From: Streptomyces sp. TG1A-60
GTDB taxonomy: Bacteria; Actinomycetota; Actinomycetes; Streptomycetales; Streptomycetaceae
NCBI RefSeq assembly: GCF_037201975.1
Contig: NZ_CP147520.1
Span: 4,960,001-5,024,000 of the forward strand
Length of the DNA: 64,000 bases
Reading direction: 5' to 3'
Below are positions 16,965 to 25,294 of the stretch, piece by piece. Position 1 is the stretch's first letter. The number at the start of each line of letters is the position of its first letter. A program made the translations under genes and the position numbers. The notes below the pieces were generated by a model. The model was not told the origin of the DNA and did no database searches. It was given only the letters and a program-made list of their open reading frames with translations.

Positions 16965-18316
16965 CGGAGAGGACCTACTGGCTCGAACACGCCTGGCTCG
17001 GCACGCATGTCGAGCCGGGCGTGACCCTGACCGTGGCCGGGGAGGGCACCCCCGGAGCCGGCCGCGTCACCGCCGTGCGCACCACGGCGCCCACGCCGCC
17101 CCCGGGCGCCGTGGTCCTGCGCGGGCTCACCCTGCCCGGCCTCGCCAACGCCCACAGCCACGCCTTCCACCGGGCCCTGCGCGCCGCCGTGCAGGTCGGC
17201 TCGGGCACCTTCTGGACCTGGCGCGAGGTCATGTACCGGGTGGCGGACCGGCTGACTCCGGACACGTACCACGCCCTCGCACGGGCGGTGTACGCGGAGA
17301 TGGCCCTCGCCGGCATCACCGCCGTCGGCGAGTTCCACTACGTGCACCACGCCCCCGGCGGCACCCCGTACGCCGACCCCAACGCCATGGGGGAGGCGCT
17401 CGTCGAGGCAGCCGCCGAGGCGGGCGTCCGGATCACCCTCCTCGACACCGCCTACCTCTCCGCCGGTTTCGGGCAGGAGCCCGGCCACCACCAGCTCCGC
17501 TTCTCCGACGGCACGGCGGAGGCCTGGGCGGAACGCTGTTCAGTTCTCAAGGACCGGGATCACGCGCGGATCGGCGCGGCCGTCCACTCCGTACGGGCCG
17601 TGCCGGCCGCGCAGTTGGCGACGGTGGCGCGCTGGGCGGAGGAGCGGCGGGCCCCGCTGCACGTGCACCTGTCGGAGCAGACGGCGGAGAACGACGCCTG
17701 CCGCGAGGCGCATGGCTGCACCCCCGCCCGACTCCTCGCCGAACACGGGGTGCTGGGCCCCCGCACGACCGGCGTGCACAACACCCACCTCACCGACGAG
17801 GACATCGCGCTCCTCGGCGACAGTGGCACCGGGACGTGCATGTGCCCCACGACGGAACGCGACCTCGCGGACGGCATCGGACCGGCCGCCGCCCTGCAAC
17901 GGGCGGGCTCCCCGCTCTCCCTCGGCTCCGACAGCCACGCCGTCATCGATCTGCTCGAAGAGGCGCGCGCGATGGAGCTGAACGAGCGGCTGCGCACCCG
18001 TACGCGCGGTCACTGGACGGCGGCGGCCCTCCTGCGGGCGGCGTCGGCCGACGGCCACGCGGCGATCGGCTGGGACGACGCCGGTGTCCTGGAGGCGGGC
18101 GCGCTCGCCGACTTCACGACGATCGCGCTCGACTCGGTCAGGACGGCAGGGCCGCTTCCACGGCTCGGCGCGGAGACGGCCGTATTCGCCGCGTCGGCAG
18201 CAGACGTGTCGCATACGGTCGTGGGCGGCCGGCACGTCGTACGGGACGGGGCGCACGCGCTCGTACCGGATGTGCCGAGGGCCCTCGCGGACGCCGTCGA
18301 AGCGCTGCGCGGATGA
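16961..18316 (+). CDS. hutF: Formimidoylglutamate deiminase
   Basis: HutF removes ammonia from N-formimino-L-glutamate, giving N-formyl-L-glutamate. The 451-residue protein is an amidohydrolase-superfamily TIM barrel with metal ligands in [13 protein letters not shown] (HxH), a downstream His in [10 protein letters not shown], another in [10 protein letters not shown], and the Asp in [14 protein letters not shown]. The segment [13 protein letters not shown] is typical of this subgroup. It starts at GTG 16961, which overlaps the stop of the M20 gene (GTGA), and ends overlapping a possible upstream start of hutI. It acts in the cytoplasm. The pathway therefore runs through formylglutamate, not through HutG-type formimidoylglutamase. 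Confidence 0.92.
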   Translation: MTERTYWLEHAWLGTHVEPGVTLTVAGEGTPGAGRVTAVRTTAPTPPPGAVVLRGLTLPGLANAHSHAFHRALRAAVQVGSGTFWTWREVMYRVADRLTPDTYHALARAVYAEMALAGITAVGEFHYVHHAPGGTPYADPNAMGEALVEAAAEAGVRITLLDTAYLSAGFGQEPGHHQLRFSDGTAEAWAERCSVLKDRDHARIGAAVHSVRAVPAAQLATVARWAEERRAPLHVHLSEQTAENDACREAHGCTPARLLAEHGVLGPRTTGVHNTHLTDEDIALLGDSGTGTCMCPTTERDLADGIGPAAALQRAGSPLSLGSDSHAVIDLLEEARAMELNERLRTRTRGHWTAAALLRAASADGHAAIGWDDAGVLEAGALADFTTIALDSVRTAGPLPRLGAETAVFAASAADVSHTVVGGRHVVRDGAHALVPDVPRALADAVEALRG

Positions 18317-18405
18317 CCCCGAACGGACCGCCCGAGCGGCCGGCCCCCCGGCCCGACTCCCCTCCCGAACCCGACCCCACCGCCGACCAGGCAACCAAGG
18401 ACGCC

Positions 18406-19629
18406 ATGAGCAGCCCGACGACCGTCAGCCCCGCCAACTCCGCGAGCACCGCCAGCACGCTCATCACCAACATCGCTGCCCTGGTCACCAACGACCCCTC
18501 CCTCGGCGACGGATCCCCCCTCGGACTGATCCAGGACGCGGCCGTCGTCATCGACGGTGAACGCATCGCGTGGACCGGTGACCAAAGCAAAGCACCCGCC
18601 ACTGACAACCGGGTCGACGCCGGTGGCCGGGCGGTGATCCCTGGCTTCGTGGACTCCCACTCCCACCTCGTCTTCGCGGGCGACCGGACCGCCGAGTTCA
18701 ACGCCCGTATGTCCGGCCGGGCCTACAGCGCCGGCGGCATCCGTACGACCGTCGCCGCCACCCGCGCCGCCACCGACGAGGAACTGGAGGCCAACCTCAC
18801 CCGCTACCTCCGCGAGGCCCTCCGCCAGGGCACGACCACCTTCGAGACCAAGTCCGGCTACGGCCTGACCGTCGAGGACGAGGCACGGGCGCTGCGCATC
18901 GCCGCCGCCCACACCGACGAGGTCACCTACCTCGGCGCCCACATCGTCCCGCCCGAACACGCCGAGGACCCCGCCGGTCCCGCGGAGTACGTCGCCCTCG
19001 TCACCGGCGAGATGCTCGACGCCTGCGCCCCGTACGCCCGTTGGGTCGACGTCTTCTGCGAGAGGGGCGCCTTCGACGCAGACCAGGCCCGGGCGGTCCT
19101 GACGGCCGGCAAAGGGAGGGGCCTGCACCCGCGCATCCACGCCAACCAGCTCTCCCACGGCCCGGGAGTCCAGCTCGCGGTCGAGGTGGACGCGGCGAGC
19201 GCGGACCACTGCACCCACCTCACCGACGCCGACGTGGACGCCCTCGCCCACAGCCGTACGGTCGCCACGCTCCTGCCCGGCGCCGAGTTCTCCACCCGCG
19301 CCGAGTGGCCGAACGCCCGCCGCCTCCTCGACGCGGGCGTCACCGTGGCCCTCTCGACGGACTGCAACCCGGGGTCGTCCTTCACCTCGTCCGTCCCGTT
19401 CTGTGTCGCGCTCGCCGTGCGGGACATGGGGATGACCCCGGACGAGGCGGTCTGGTCGGCCACGGCAGGGGGCGCGCGGGCGCTCCGCCGCGATGACATC
19501 GGCCGCCTCACGCCGGGCGCCTACGCCGATCTCGCGCTGCTGGACGCGCCCAGCCACGTCCATCTCGCCTACCGGCCGGGAGTGCCCCTGGTCACGGGGG
19601 TGTGGCGCAGGGGCGTACGCGTGGCCTGA
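18406..19629 (+). CDS. hutI: Imidazolonepropionase
   Basis: HutI hydrolyses 4-imidazolone-5-propionate to N-formimino-L-glutamate. The 407-residue protein has the metal-binding [14 protein letters not shown] near the start, [29 protein letters not shown] and [11 protein letters not shown], all family hallmarks. ATG 18406 is preferred because AAGGA lies five bases upstream and the length fits. An ATG at 18313 overlapping the hutF stop would add a Pro-rich 31-residue leader. It is the last gene of the operon and ends 34 bp from a convergent gene. The metabolic order is HutU, HutI, HutF, although the gene order differs. Confidence 0.95.
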   Translation: MSSPTTVSPANSASTASTLITNIAALVTNDPSLGDGSPLGLIQDAAVVIDGERIAWTGDQSKAPATDNRVDAGGRAVIPGFVDSHSHLVFAGDRTAEFNARMSGRAYSAGGIRTTVAATRAATDEELEANLTRYLREALRQGTTTFETKSGYGLTVEDEARALRIAAAHTDEVTYLGAHIVPPEHAEDPAGPAEYVALVTGEMLDACAPYARWVDVFCERGAFDADQARAVLTAGKGRGLHPRIHANQLSHGPGVQLAVEVDAASADHCTHLTDADVDALAHSRTVATLLPGAEFSTRAEWPNARRLLDAGVTVALSTDCNPGSSFTSSVPFCVALAVRDMGMTPDEAVWSATAGGARALRRDDIGRLTPGAYADLALLDAPSHVHLAYRPGVPLVTGVWRRGVRVA

Positions 19630-19663
19630 CCGGTTTCAGAGCCGCTCGGGTGACCTCCGGTTG

Positions 19664-21577
19664 TCAGGCGTGGACGGGGCCGGCTCCCGCCCGCCACCGC
19701 TGGCCGTCGCGCCCCGTCGCCTCGGCGAAGGCGACGGAGCCGAGCGCGTCCGGGGTCACGGCGTGCCCCGGCGCGATCGCCGGGCGGATCACTCCCCGGG
19801 AGTCGACCGCGAACCTCAGGTTCTCGCCGTGGTCGCCGTCGAGCGAGTCGCACTCCCGGACGCCCACACCGTCGTCGGTCGCCCCACGGCTGTCGAGGCA
19901 CAGATCGGGGTCGGCGTAGGACTGGAGGGCGTCCCGGTGGGAATCGAGGCGCCAGCGCTGGGTGTCGCGTGCGGAGCAGGTGGCCGTGACGACGTCGGTG
20001 CCGTTCTCCAACTCGCCCCGGATGTCCAGGCACAGGCCCGAGGCGAGGTTCACGACCTGGGCGTAGGCGCCGTTCAGCGGCGGTCCGTACGGCAGCGAGG
20101 GCGACGGGCGGCCCGTCTTCGACGGGCTCGGACTCGGGCTCCTCGTCGGCTCGGGGGACTTCGGGGGCTTCGACGGCCGCTCGCTGCCCGAAGCGGTCGG
20201 GGACGGTGTCGGGCTCGCCGGGGTGACCGGCGGCACGGGCCCCGGCGGCGGGACGCCGGGCGTACCGACGGCATCCGCCGCGCCGCCCTGAGACGGCGAG
20301 TCGCCCGGCCCCGAGAGCAGCAGGAACGCCAGCAGCGGCGCCAACGCCACCCCCAGCGCCACCGAGCTCAGCACGAACCGACGTGACGGCGGCCACAGGG
20401 CCGCCCGAGCCCCGGTCCCGCCTGCCTCGGCCCTCGCCCCGGCCACCACGCCGCCCCTGTCGGCGGCACCAGGCCCGTCACCGGCTTCGCCACCGGGTCC
20501 TTCCCAGGCCTCGGCCCCGGCTTCCGCTCCGACTCCGGTCCCGGCCCTCGCCCCTGGTCCGGCCACCGCACCGGCACCGACTTCGCCACCGGGTCCTTCC
20601 CAGGCCTCGGCCCCTGTCGGCAAACCCGTCCCGGCCGCGGCCCAGGTCCCGGTCCCCGGTTCCGCGAAGTCCGCCGCCGCTCCCGCCGCTCCCGCCGCTC
20701 CCGCCCTCGCGCCCGAACGGCCGCCGTCACCCTCGTCGTCACGCCGGCCGTCAGGCCTGTCCGTCTCCTCGACCGCCTCACCGCCCGCGTACGCCGTGCC
20801 GCCCCATGGCAGGAGCCCCTCCGCCAGCGTCACGCGCGGATGGTCGCGCAGGGCGCTGAGTTCGCCGTACGCGGTCGTGCAGTGCGCGCAGTGCGCCATG
20901 TGGCTGTGCAGGTCGGGGCTGTGCCGGGGAGTGTCCGGGCGTACGGACTCCTCGATCAGACGGCGGAAGTCCTGACAGCGCGGGTCCTCGGAGGCCTGGA
21001 GACGGACCCTCAGGCAGGCCTGGCGCAGGGCGTGGAGCGCGGACTCCTGCCGGTACGTCACGTCGTCGGGGGCGAGACCGAGGAGCACGGCCGTACTGTC
21101 GTCGGGTTCGCGCTCCACGACGCCGTACCAGATGAGGCCCTGGGCGCGGGGCGGCAGCGACTTGAACGCGGCGAGCAGGGGCGGTACGGGGCCCTCGGGG
21201 CCCGCCGTGTCCAGTCGGTGGATCAGGGCGCGGTCGAGGCCGGTCGCGTGCTCGTCCGCGGCCCAGTCGGCGGCCACCCGGGCGGTCAGCAGAAGCAGGT
21301 GGTGGCGCCAGGGGACGGCGGGTTCGCTGCCGCGCGCGGTCTCCCGGGTGGCGACGGTGAACACCTGGGTCGCCAGTTGCCGTGCCGCGGACTCGCTCGC
21401 GGCGCACAGCCGGGCGTAGGCGAGGACCGACGGGTGGTGGCGTTCGCGCAACTCGCGCAGTGCCCGGTACGCGGTGGGGGAGTCGGCGCGCAACAACGCG
21501 GTGAGCCGCGCGTCGGACGTCTCCGCGTACCGCTCCTCGGACGCGTCGTCGGGGTGCTCGTCCCGAGCCCGAGCCAT
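19664..21577 (-). CDS. Membrane protein with sigma-like N-terminus, zinc-binding motif and ricin-type lectin domain
   Basis: This 637-residue protein starts at ATG 21577 behind GAGGAGG. Residues about 20-200 resemble ECF sigma factor regions 2 and 4 (LTALLRADSPTAYRALRELR, then LKSLPPRAQGLIWYGVVE-like). Next comes an H226-x3-C230-x2-C233 motif like that of zinc-binding anti-sigma proteins. A long Gly/Ala-rich segment leads to one transmembrane helix at about 401-421, then a Pro/Ser/Thr-rich spacer and a C-terminal ricin-type beta-trefoil (about 510-637; GLCLDIRGELENGTDV, QRWRL, LCLDSRG). The layout implies a cytoplasmic regulatory part and an extracellular carbohydrate-binding part. Which carbohydrate is sensed, or whether the sigma-like part binds DNA, is unknown. 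Confidence 0.75.
   Translation of the reverse strand: MARARDEHPDDASEERYAETSDARLTALLRADSPTAYRALRELRERHHPSVLAYARLCAASESAARQLATQVFTVATRETARGSEPAVPWRHHLLLLTARVAADWAADEHATGLDRALIHRLDTAGPEGPVPPLLAAFKSLPPRAQGLIWYGVVEREPDDSTAVLLGLAPDDVTYRQESALHALRQACLRVRLQASEDPRCQDFRRLIEESVRPDTPRHSPDLHSHMAHCAHCTTAYGELSALRDHPRVTLAEGLLPWGGTAYAGGEAVEETDRPDGRRDDEGDGGRSGARAGAAGAAGAAADFAEPGTGTWAAAGTGLPTGAEAWEGPGGEVGAGAVAGPGARAGTGVGAEAGAEAWEGPGGEAGDGPGAADRGGVVAGARAEAGGTGARAALWPPSRRFVLSSVALGVALAPLLAFLLLSGPGDSPSQGGAADAVGTPGVPPPGPVPPVTPASPTPSPTASGSERPSKPPKSPEPTRSPSPSPSKTGRPSPSLPYGPPLNGAYAQVVNLASGLCLDIRGELENGTDVVTATCSARDTQRWRLDSHRDALQSYADPDLCLDSRGATDDGVGVRECDSLDGDHGENLRFAVDSRGVIRPAIAPGHAVTPDALGSVAFAEATGRDGQRWRAGAGPVHA
20485..20614. 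repeat. 34-bp direct repeat inside the ricin-protein gene
   Basis: The same 34 bases occur at 20485-20518 and 20581-20614, 96 bp apart and in frame. They encode two copies of GAEAWEGPGGE in the Gly/Ala-rich linker. The array could expand or contract by 32 codons. Confidence 0.85.
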
Positions 21578-21719
21578 CCTCGTGCCTCCTCGCACCCCCG
21601 TGTCCGCCCGTCGGCTTCTGGCATACCCGACAGTCAGGCGGGTGTCCATAGTGACGGACGGAGACCCACGGGGAAGGTGTTTCCCGCGGGAATCGGGGCG
21701 CCGCAGGCATGAGCCGGGA

Positions 21720-21774
21720 ACAGTTCGGCCGGGTACGGCAGGAGTGTAACCCCTGCCGTACCCGGCCGAACTGT
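21720..21774 (-). terminator. Very strong stem-loop after the sigma factor gene
   Basis: A perfect 23-bp inverted repeat (21720-21742 with 21752-21774) has a 9-base loop. It lies 34 bp past the stop codon of the minus-strand sigma factor gene and upstream of the ricin-protein gene on the same strand, separating the two units. No T-run follows. Confidence 0.85.
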
Positions 21775-21807
21775 GTCAGGTGCCGTCGGTGTCACCCCGG
21801 GGCGCGT

Positions 21808-22710
21808 TCACTCTTCGAGTGTCAGTCCCTTGCGCAGTCGTACCAGCGTGCGGGACAGCAGCCGGGAGACGTGCATCTGGGAGATGCCCAGTTCGTCCCC
21901 GATCTCGGACTGTGTCATGTTGGCGACGAACCGCAGCGAGAGGATCTTCCGGTCGCGCGGCGGCAGTTCGGCGATCAGCGGCTTCAGGGACTCGACGTAC
22001 TCGATGCCTTCGAGCCCGTTGTCCTCGTAGCCGATCCGGTCCGCCAGCGCGCCCTCGGAGTCGTCCTCCTCGGGCTGGGCGTCCAGGGACGAGGCGGTGT
22101 ACGCGTTCGACGCCGCCATGCCCTCGACGACCTCGTCGTTCGTCAGACCGAGGCGCTCCGCCAACTCTCCCACCGTCGGAGCGCGATCGAGCTGCTGGGC
22201 GAGCTCGTCGCCGGCCTTGGCCAGGTCGAGACGGAGCTCCTGAAGCCTGCGCGGCACGCGCACGGACCAGCTCGTGTCGCGGAAGAAACGCTTGATCTCG
22301 CCGACGATGGTCGGCATCGCGAAGGTGGGGAACTCGACTCCCCGGCTCAGTTCGAAGCGGTCGATCGCCTTGATCAGGCCGACCGTGCCGACCTGGATGA
22401 TGTCCTCCATCGGTTCGCTGCGTGAGCGGAAGCGGGAGGCGGCGAACTTCACCAGAGCCAGGTTGAGTTCGACCAGGGTGTTGCGGACGTACGAGTATTC
22501 GTACGTGCCTTCTTCGAGGGACTCCAGCCGCTCGAAGAGGGTCTTGGACAGGGCCCGTGCGTCCACCGGCCCCACCTCGTCGTACGGGGGGATCTCCGGA
22601 AGGTCGGCGAGCGCGTCGCCCGGGTCATGGGCGAGGTCGTCCCGGATTTCTTCCGGAGAGGGTGCCGACGTCGCCCTCTGGGTATGCGATTCGTCGAGCC
22701 GGGGTGACAT
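21808..22710 (-). CDS. sigI: SigB/SigF-family RNA polymerase sigma factor
   Basis: This alternative sigma factor of the stress/development family would direct RNA polymerase to GNNT-N14/16-GGGTAY promoters. The 300-residue protein starts at ATG 22710 with GGAGG seven bases upstream; in-frame ATGs further up are less well placed. Region 2 (MEDIIQVGTVGLIKAIDRFELSRG and FPTFAMPTIVGEIKRFFRD), region 3 (SVRVPRRLQELRLDL) and region 4 (LPPRDRKILSLRFVANMTQSEIG with SQMHVSRLLSRTL) are complete. It is divergent from a STAS protein gene and close to an RsbW-like ATPase, the partner-switch pair that probably controls it. The symbol follows the S. coelicolor sigI/arsI/prsI arrangement as I recall it. Confidence 0.9.
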   Translation of the reverse strand: MSPRLDESHTQRATSAPSPEEIRDDLAHDPGDALADLPEIPPYDEVGPVDARALSKTLFERLESLEEGTYEYSYVRNTLVELNLALVKFAASRFRSRSEPMEDIIQVGTVGLIKAIDRFELSRGVEFPTFAMPTIVGEIKRFFRDTSWSVRVPRRLQELRLDLAKAGDELAQQLDRAPTVGELAERLGLTNDEVVEGMAASNAYTASSLDAQPEEDDSEGALADRIGYEDNGLEGIEYVESLKPLIAELPPRDRKILSLRFVANMTQSEIGDELGISQMHVSRLLSRTLVRLRKGLTLEE

Positions 22711-22864
22711 GATGTCCTCCATCGTTCTCGGCATATGGCCGCCGATGCCTATACGTGCACTGCGGTGTGCGGCGCCTCCAAAGCCGGCCGTGTCGATTTG
22801 TGTCTCCACTAGCCCTACCCGGTTTCGTGACGTCGCCGCAAGTGCGTCCTGCGGCGAAATGTCC

Positions 22865-22888
22865 GTTTGCGGGCGATTGTTCGGGTGT
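22865..22888 (+). promoter_or_regulatory. Candidate SigB-type promoter upstream of the STAS gene
   Basis: GTTT (22865-22868) and GGGTGT (22883-22888) are 14 bp apart, matching the SigB-family consensus GNNT-N14/16-GGGTAY except for one base. It lies 70 bp before the STAS start codon. A feedback loop, in which the sigma factor activates its own regulators, would be typical but is inferred. Confidence 0.4.
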
Positions 22889-22957
22889 CGAGGAGTGTGG
22901 AGAAGGCGTAGTGTTCGGGGGCGAGTCAGCAGTCACGACGGTCGGGAGAGAGACGGC

Positions 22958-23329
22958 ATGGACCGTGGGACGGTCGGCAGCGCACAGTCGGGCGGCCGAC
23001 TACGGGTCGAGGTGCGGGAAGAGGGCCCCAGCGCCGTCGTGACCCCGGCGGGTGAGCTCGATCACCACACCGCCGATCTGTTGCGTGAGCCACTTGAGAG
23101 CTGCCTGGACAAAGGGTTCGTCCGCCTGGTGGTGGACTGCTCGTTGCTGGAGTTCTGCGACTCCACCGGGCTCAACGTCCTGTTGGGCGTCCGGCTCAGG
23201 GCGGAGTCCGCGGGCGGCGGCGTCCACCTGGCGGGGATGCTCCCGGCGGTGGCGCGGGTCTTCGAGATCACCGGGGCGGACGCGGTGTTCACCGTCCACG
23301 ACACCCTTGAGGCGGCGTTGGCCGACTAG
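22958..23329 (+). CDS. STAS-domain anti-sigma factor antagonist
   Basis: STAS anti-anti-sigma proteins release a sigma factor by binding its RsbW-like anti-sigma kinase when unphosphorylated. This 123-residue protein is a single STAS domain (EGPSAVVTPAGELDHHTADLL), with the phosphorylatable Ser in LEFCDSTGLNVLL. ATG 22958 follows GGGAGAG. It is divergent from the SigB-family sigma factor and followed, after a terminator-like hairpin and about 430 bp, by the ATPase gene. It corresponds in position to ArsI of S. coelicolor. Confidence 0.9.
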   Translation: MDRGTVGSAQSGGRLRVEVREEGPSAVVTPAGELDHHTADLLREPLESCLDKGFVRLVVDCSLLEFCDSTGLNVLLGVRLRAESAGGGVHLAGMLPAVARVFEITGADAVFTVHDTLEAALAD

Positions 23330-23344
23330 GCGCGGCCGGCCCGG

Positions 23345-23362
23345 CCGGGGCCTCCGCCCCGG
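23345..23362 (+). terminator. Hairpin after the STAS gene
   Basis: CCGGGGC (23345-23351) pairs with GCCCCGG (23356-23362) across a 4-base loop, 15 bp after the STAS stop codon. It is short and lacks a T-run. Confidence 0.45.
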
Positions 23363-23371
23363 GGTGCCGGT

Positions 23372-23412
23372 GGACCGGTCGGCCGGACCGGTCGGGCTCG
23401 TCGGACCGGTCG
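23372..23412 (+). repeat. Three spaced copies of GGACCGGTCG
   Basis: GGACCGGTCG occurs at 23372-23381, 23385-23394 and 23403-23412. Each contains the palindrome GACCGGTC. The function, if any, is unknown; irregular spacing argues against simple slippage. Confidence 0.6.
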
Positions 23413-23764
23413 CCCCGCCGTCGGGGCCGCACCCCAGGTGTCCCCCCGGACCGGCGGGTTGTGCGCGTCACAAGTTCTGTGCCGAAAACATGGGTGTTCT
23501 GACGGTTCGCTCGGGCAGGAGACATCCTGAACGTGTCGGTGCAGGGGCCGGGAAACGGTTCGGTTACGGCGCGCGTACGAGCGGCGGCGTGGGCGGTGGA
23601 GGTTCGGCGGTGGCCTGGTGGCAACCCGGCAGAGGCTTGAAAAGTACGGAAGCTCGGATGGCATTACGGATGACAGCAGAAAACGGCACGTGCCGCGGGT
23701 CTTCGTCCCGCACCCTTGATGAGTCCTGAATCGTGAACTGGTGAATCGGTGAGGTGAAGCGCTG

Positions 23765-24286
23765 ATGAGCACCACCCGGCCTTTCTCGCCGGGCGACCGC
23801 GGCCCGGAACCGGGTGCCGGCGGCGCTTCCGGGGTGCCCGGCGATGATCCGCCGCCCGTGGCACCACCCGCCGCGGGGCGCCACTTTCGTCGGCTGAGCT
23901 TCGACGGCGAGAGCGGTGTGGTGCCGCTCGCCCGTGACTTCACCCGCCAGGCGCTGTACGAGTGGGGGTGGCTGCCCGCCGCGACCGCGGATCATCGGGC
24001 GGCGGCGGAGGACGTGCTGCTGGTGGTGTCCGAGTTGGTCACCAACGCGTGTCTCCATGCGGAGGGCCCGGCCGAGTTGCGGATCGGCTGCGACAACAAG
24101 GTGCTGCGGATCGAGGTGTCCGACCGGGGGACGGGAACCCCGGCGCCACGGACGCCGCACCGGGCCGGGCGGCCCGGTGGGCACGGGATGTTCATCGTGC
24201 AGCGGCTCTGTCTGGACTGGGGGGTCGTACGGACTCCCGGGTCGGCCGGGAAGACGGTGTGGGCGGAGCTGGGAGCACCCGCGTAG
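23765..24286 (+). CDS. RsbW-like ATP-binding regulator (anti-sigma factor kinase family)
   Basis: RsbW-type GHKL ATPases bind SigB-family sigma factors and phosphorylate STAS antagonists. The 173-residue protein has a disordered N-terminus (about 40 residues, Pro/Gly-rich) and a HATPase_c_2 domain with the N-box ELVTNACLHA, G1 box SDRGTGTP and G2 box GGHGMFIVQRL. It starts at ATG 23765. It lies downstream of the STAS gene and near the divergent sigma factor, matching PrsI of S. coelicolor in position. Residues needed for kinase activity cannot be judged reliably without a structure alignment. Confidence 0.88.
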   Translation: MSTTRPFSPGDRGPEPGAGGASGVPGDDPPPVAPPAAGRHFRRLSFDGESGVVPLARDFTRQALYEWGWLPAATADHRAAAEDVLLVVSELVTNACLHAEGPAELRIGCDNKVLRIEVSDRGTGTPAPRTPHRAGRPGGHGMFIVQRLCLDWGVVRTPGSAGKTVWAELGAPA

Positions 24287-24520
24287 GGGTTCCACTGCGT
24301 AGGCCGGGTGCCGCCGCGGTGCAGTTCGCCCTGTTTGGGCTGCGGGTCGTCTGTAGTTGACCGCGCCCACGCGGTGGAGCCGCCTGTCGACACGGCCCCG
24401 CGTCCCTTGTGTTTCCGGGCGTGCCCATCGGCGAAGGGCCGGGCCCGGTTCATCGACACACATCCGACACCTGCGTGTGTCTTCCTTCTGCAGGAGTCCC
24501 GGCGTACCTTGAGCGGCCGA

Positions 24521-24537
24521 TCTGATGTTCCGTCAGA
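24521..24537 (+). promoter_or_regulatory. Palindromic element upstream of the LPRTG protein gene
   Basis: TCTGATG-TTC-CGTCAGA (24521-24537) is an inverted repeat with a single mismatch. It ends exactly at ATG 24538 and lies 15 bp before GTG 24553. It looks like a regulator binding site; its position also suggests that the GTG is the true start. Confidence 0.45.
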
Positions 24538-24552
24538 ATGTGGGGTGCCGAG

Positions 24553-25281
24553 GTGTCGTACCGGACGTACCAGCAACGAACCGCCGCGCTCGCGTCCCTC
24601 GTGGCCCTGGCCGGCTCGGTGGTGCTGATGGCCGCCCCGGTGGCCCATGCCGAGGTCGTGGACGTCGAGTACAACTGCGAGACGCCGATCGGGGACAAGT
24701 CCGCGGTGTCGCCCATCGACATCAAGGGCGTCGAGAGCGGCGACGGCTACGAGATCACGATGTCCTGGCAGAGGGGCGTCTCGTCCAGCCCGGTCGAGCT
24801 GGGCAAGGGGGCGGTGACCCCGAGCGCCACGATCCAGCTGGGCGGGGCCGACAGCGGCACGCTCACGGTGACCGGGCCCGCCAACCAGGAGGCGATTCCG
24901 GCCAACACGCCCATCAAGATCAATGACCTGAGCGGCACGTACACCCCGAAGAACACCGGCAAGGTCGACTTCACCGCGGGCGTGCTCACCATCAAGGCCC
25001 TCGGGACGGTGACGACCTGCACGCCCGGGAACGACCCCGGCCCGTCGTTGACACTCGACGTCACGGCTGCGGGCGGCAGCGCGTCGGGCGGTACGGGTGA
25101 TACGGGCGGCACGGGCGGCGGTTCCGACACAGGCGGCTCGGGCGGCTCGGAGGCCGAGCTTCCGCGAACCGGCCCCCTGGACTCGGCGGTCGCGCTCGGC
25201 ACGCTCGGCGGCACGGTGCTGCTCGCGGGGACGGCGGGGGCGCTGTGGGTGACGCGCCGGAACCGGGCGGTACCTCGCTGA
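24553..25281 (+). CDS. Secreted DUF6801-like protein with LPRTG sorting signal
   Basis: The product (242 residues from GTG 24553; ATG 24538 is an alternative without a ribosome binding site) starts with a basic N-terminus and a signal peptide ending around APVAHA. The mature domain (YNCETPIGDKSAVSP onward, to about residue 165) is beta-rich and resembles DUF6801-type extracellular domains. A Gly/Ser/Thr-rich linker precedes LPRTG, a hydrophobic segment and a basic tail, the layout of a sortase substrate. So it is probably attached to peptidoglycan or retained at the membrane. The next gene, 13 bp downstream, encodes another surface protein and is likely in the same operon. Confidence 0.8.
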   Translation: MSYRTYQQRTAALASLVALAGSVVLMAAPVAHAEVVDVEYNCETPIGDKSAVSPIDIKGVESGDGYEITMSWQRGVSSSPVELGKGAVTPSATIQLGGADSGTLTVTGPANQEAIPANTPIKINDLSGTYTPKNTGKVDFTAGVLTIKALGTVTTCTPGNDPGPSLTLDVTAAGGSASGGTGDTGGTGGGSDTGGSGGSEAELPRTGPLDSAVALGTLGGTVLLAGTAGALWVTRRNRAVPR

Positions 25282-25294
25282 CGGGAGCCGGAAC

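Larger units (their letters stand above)
23330..23764. other. Intergenic region between STAS and ATPase genes
   Basis: 435 bases with a hairpin at 23345-23362, a repeat cluster at 23372-23412, and no credible gene. It separates two genes expected to work together, so the ATPase gene probably has its own promoter here; I could not identify it. Confidence 0.5.
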
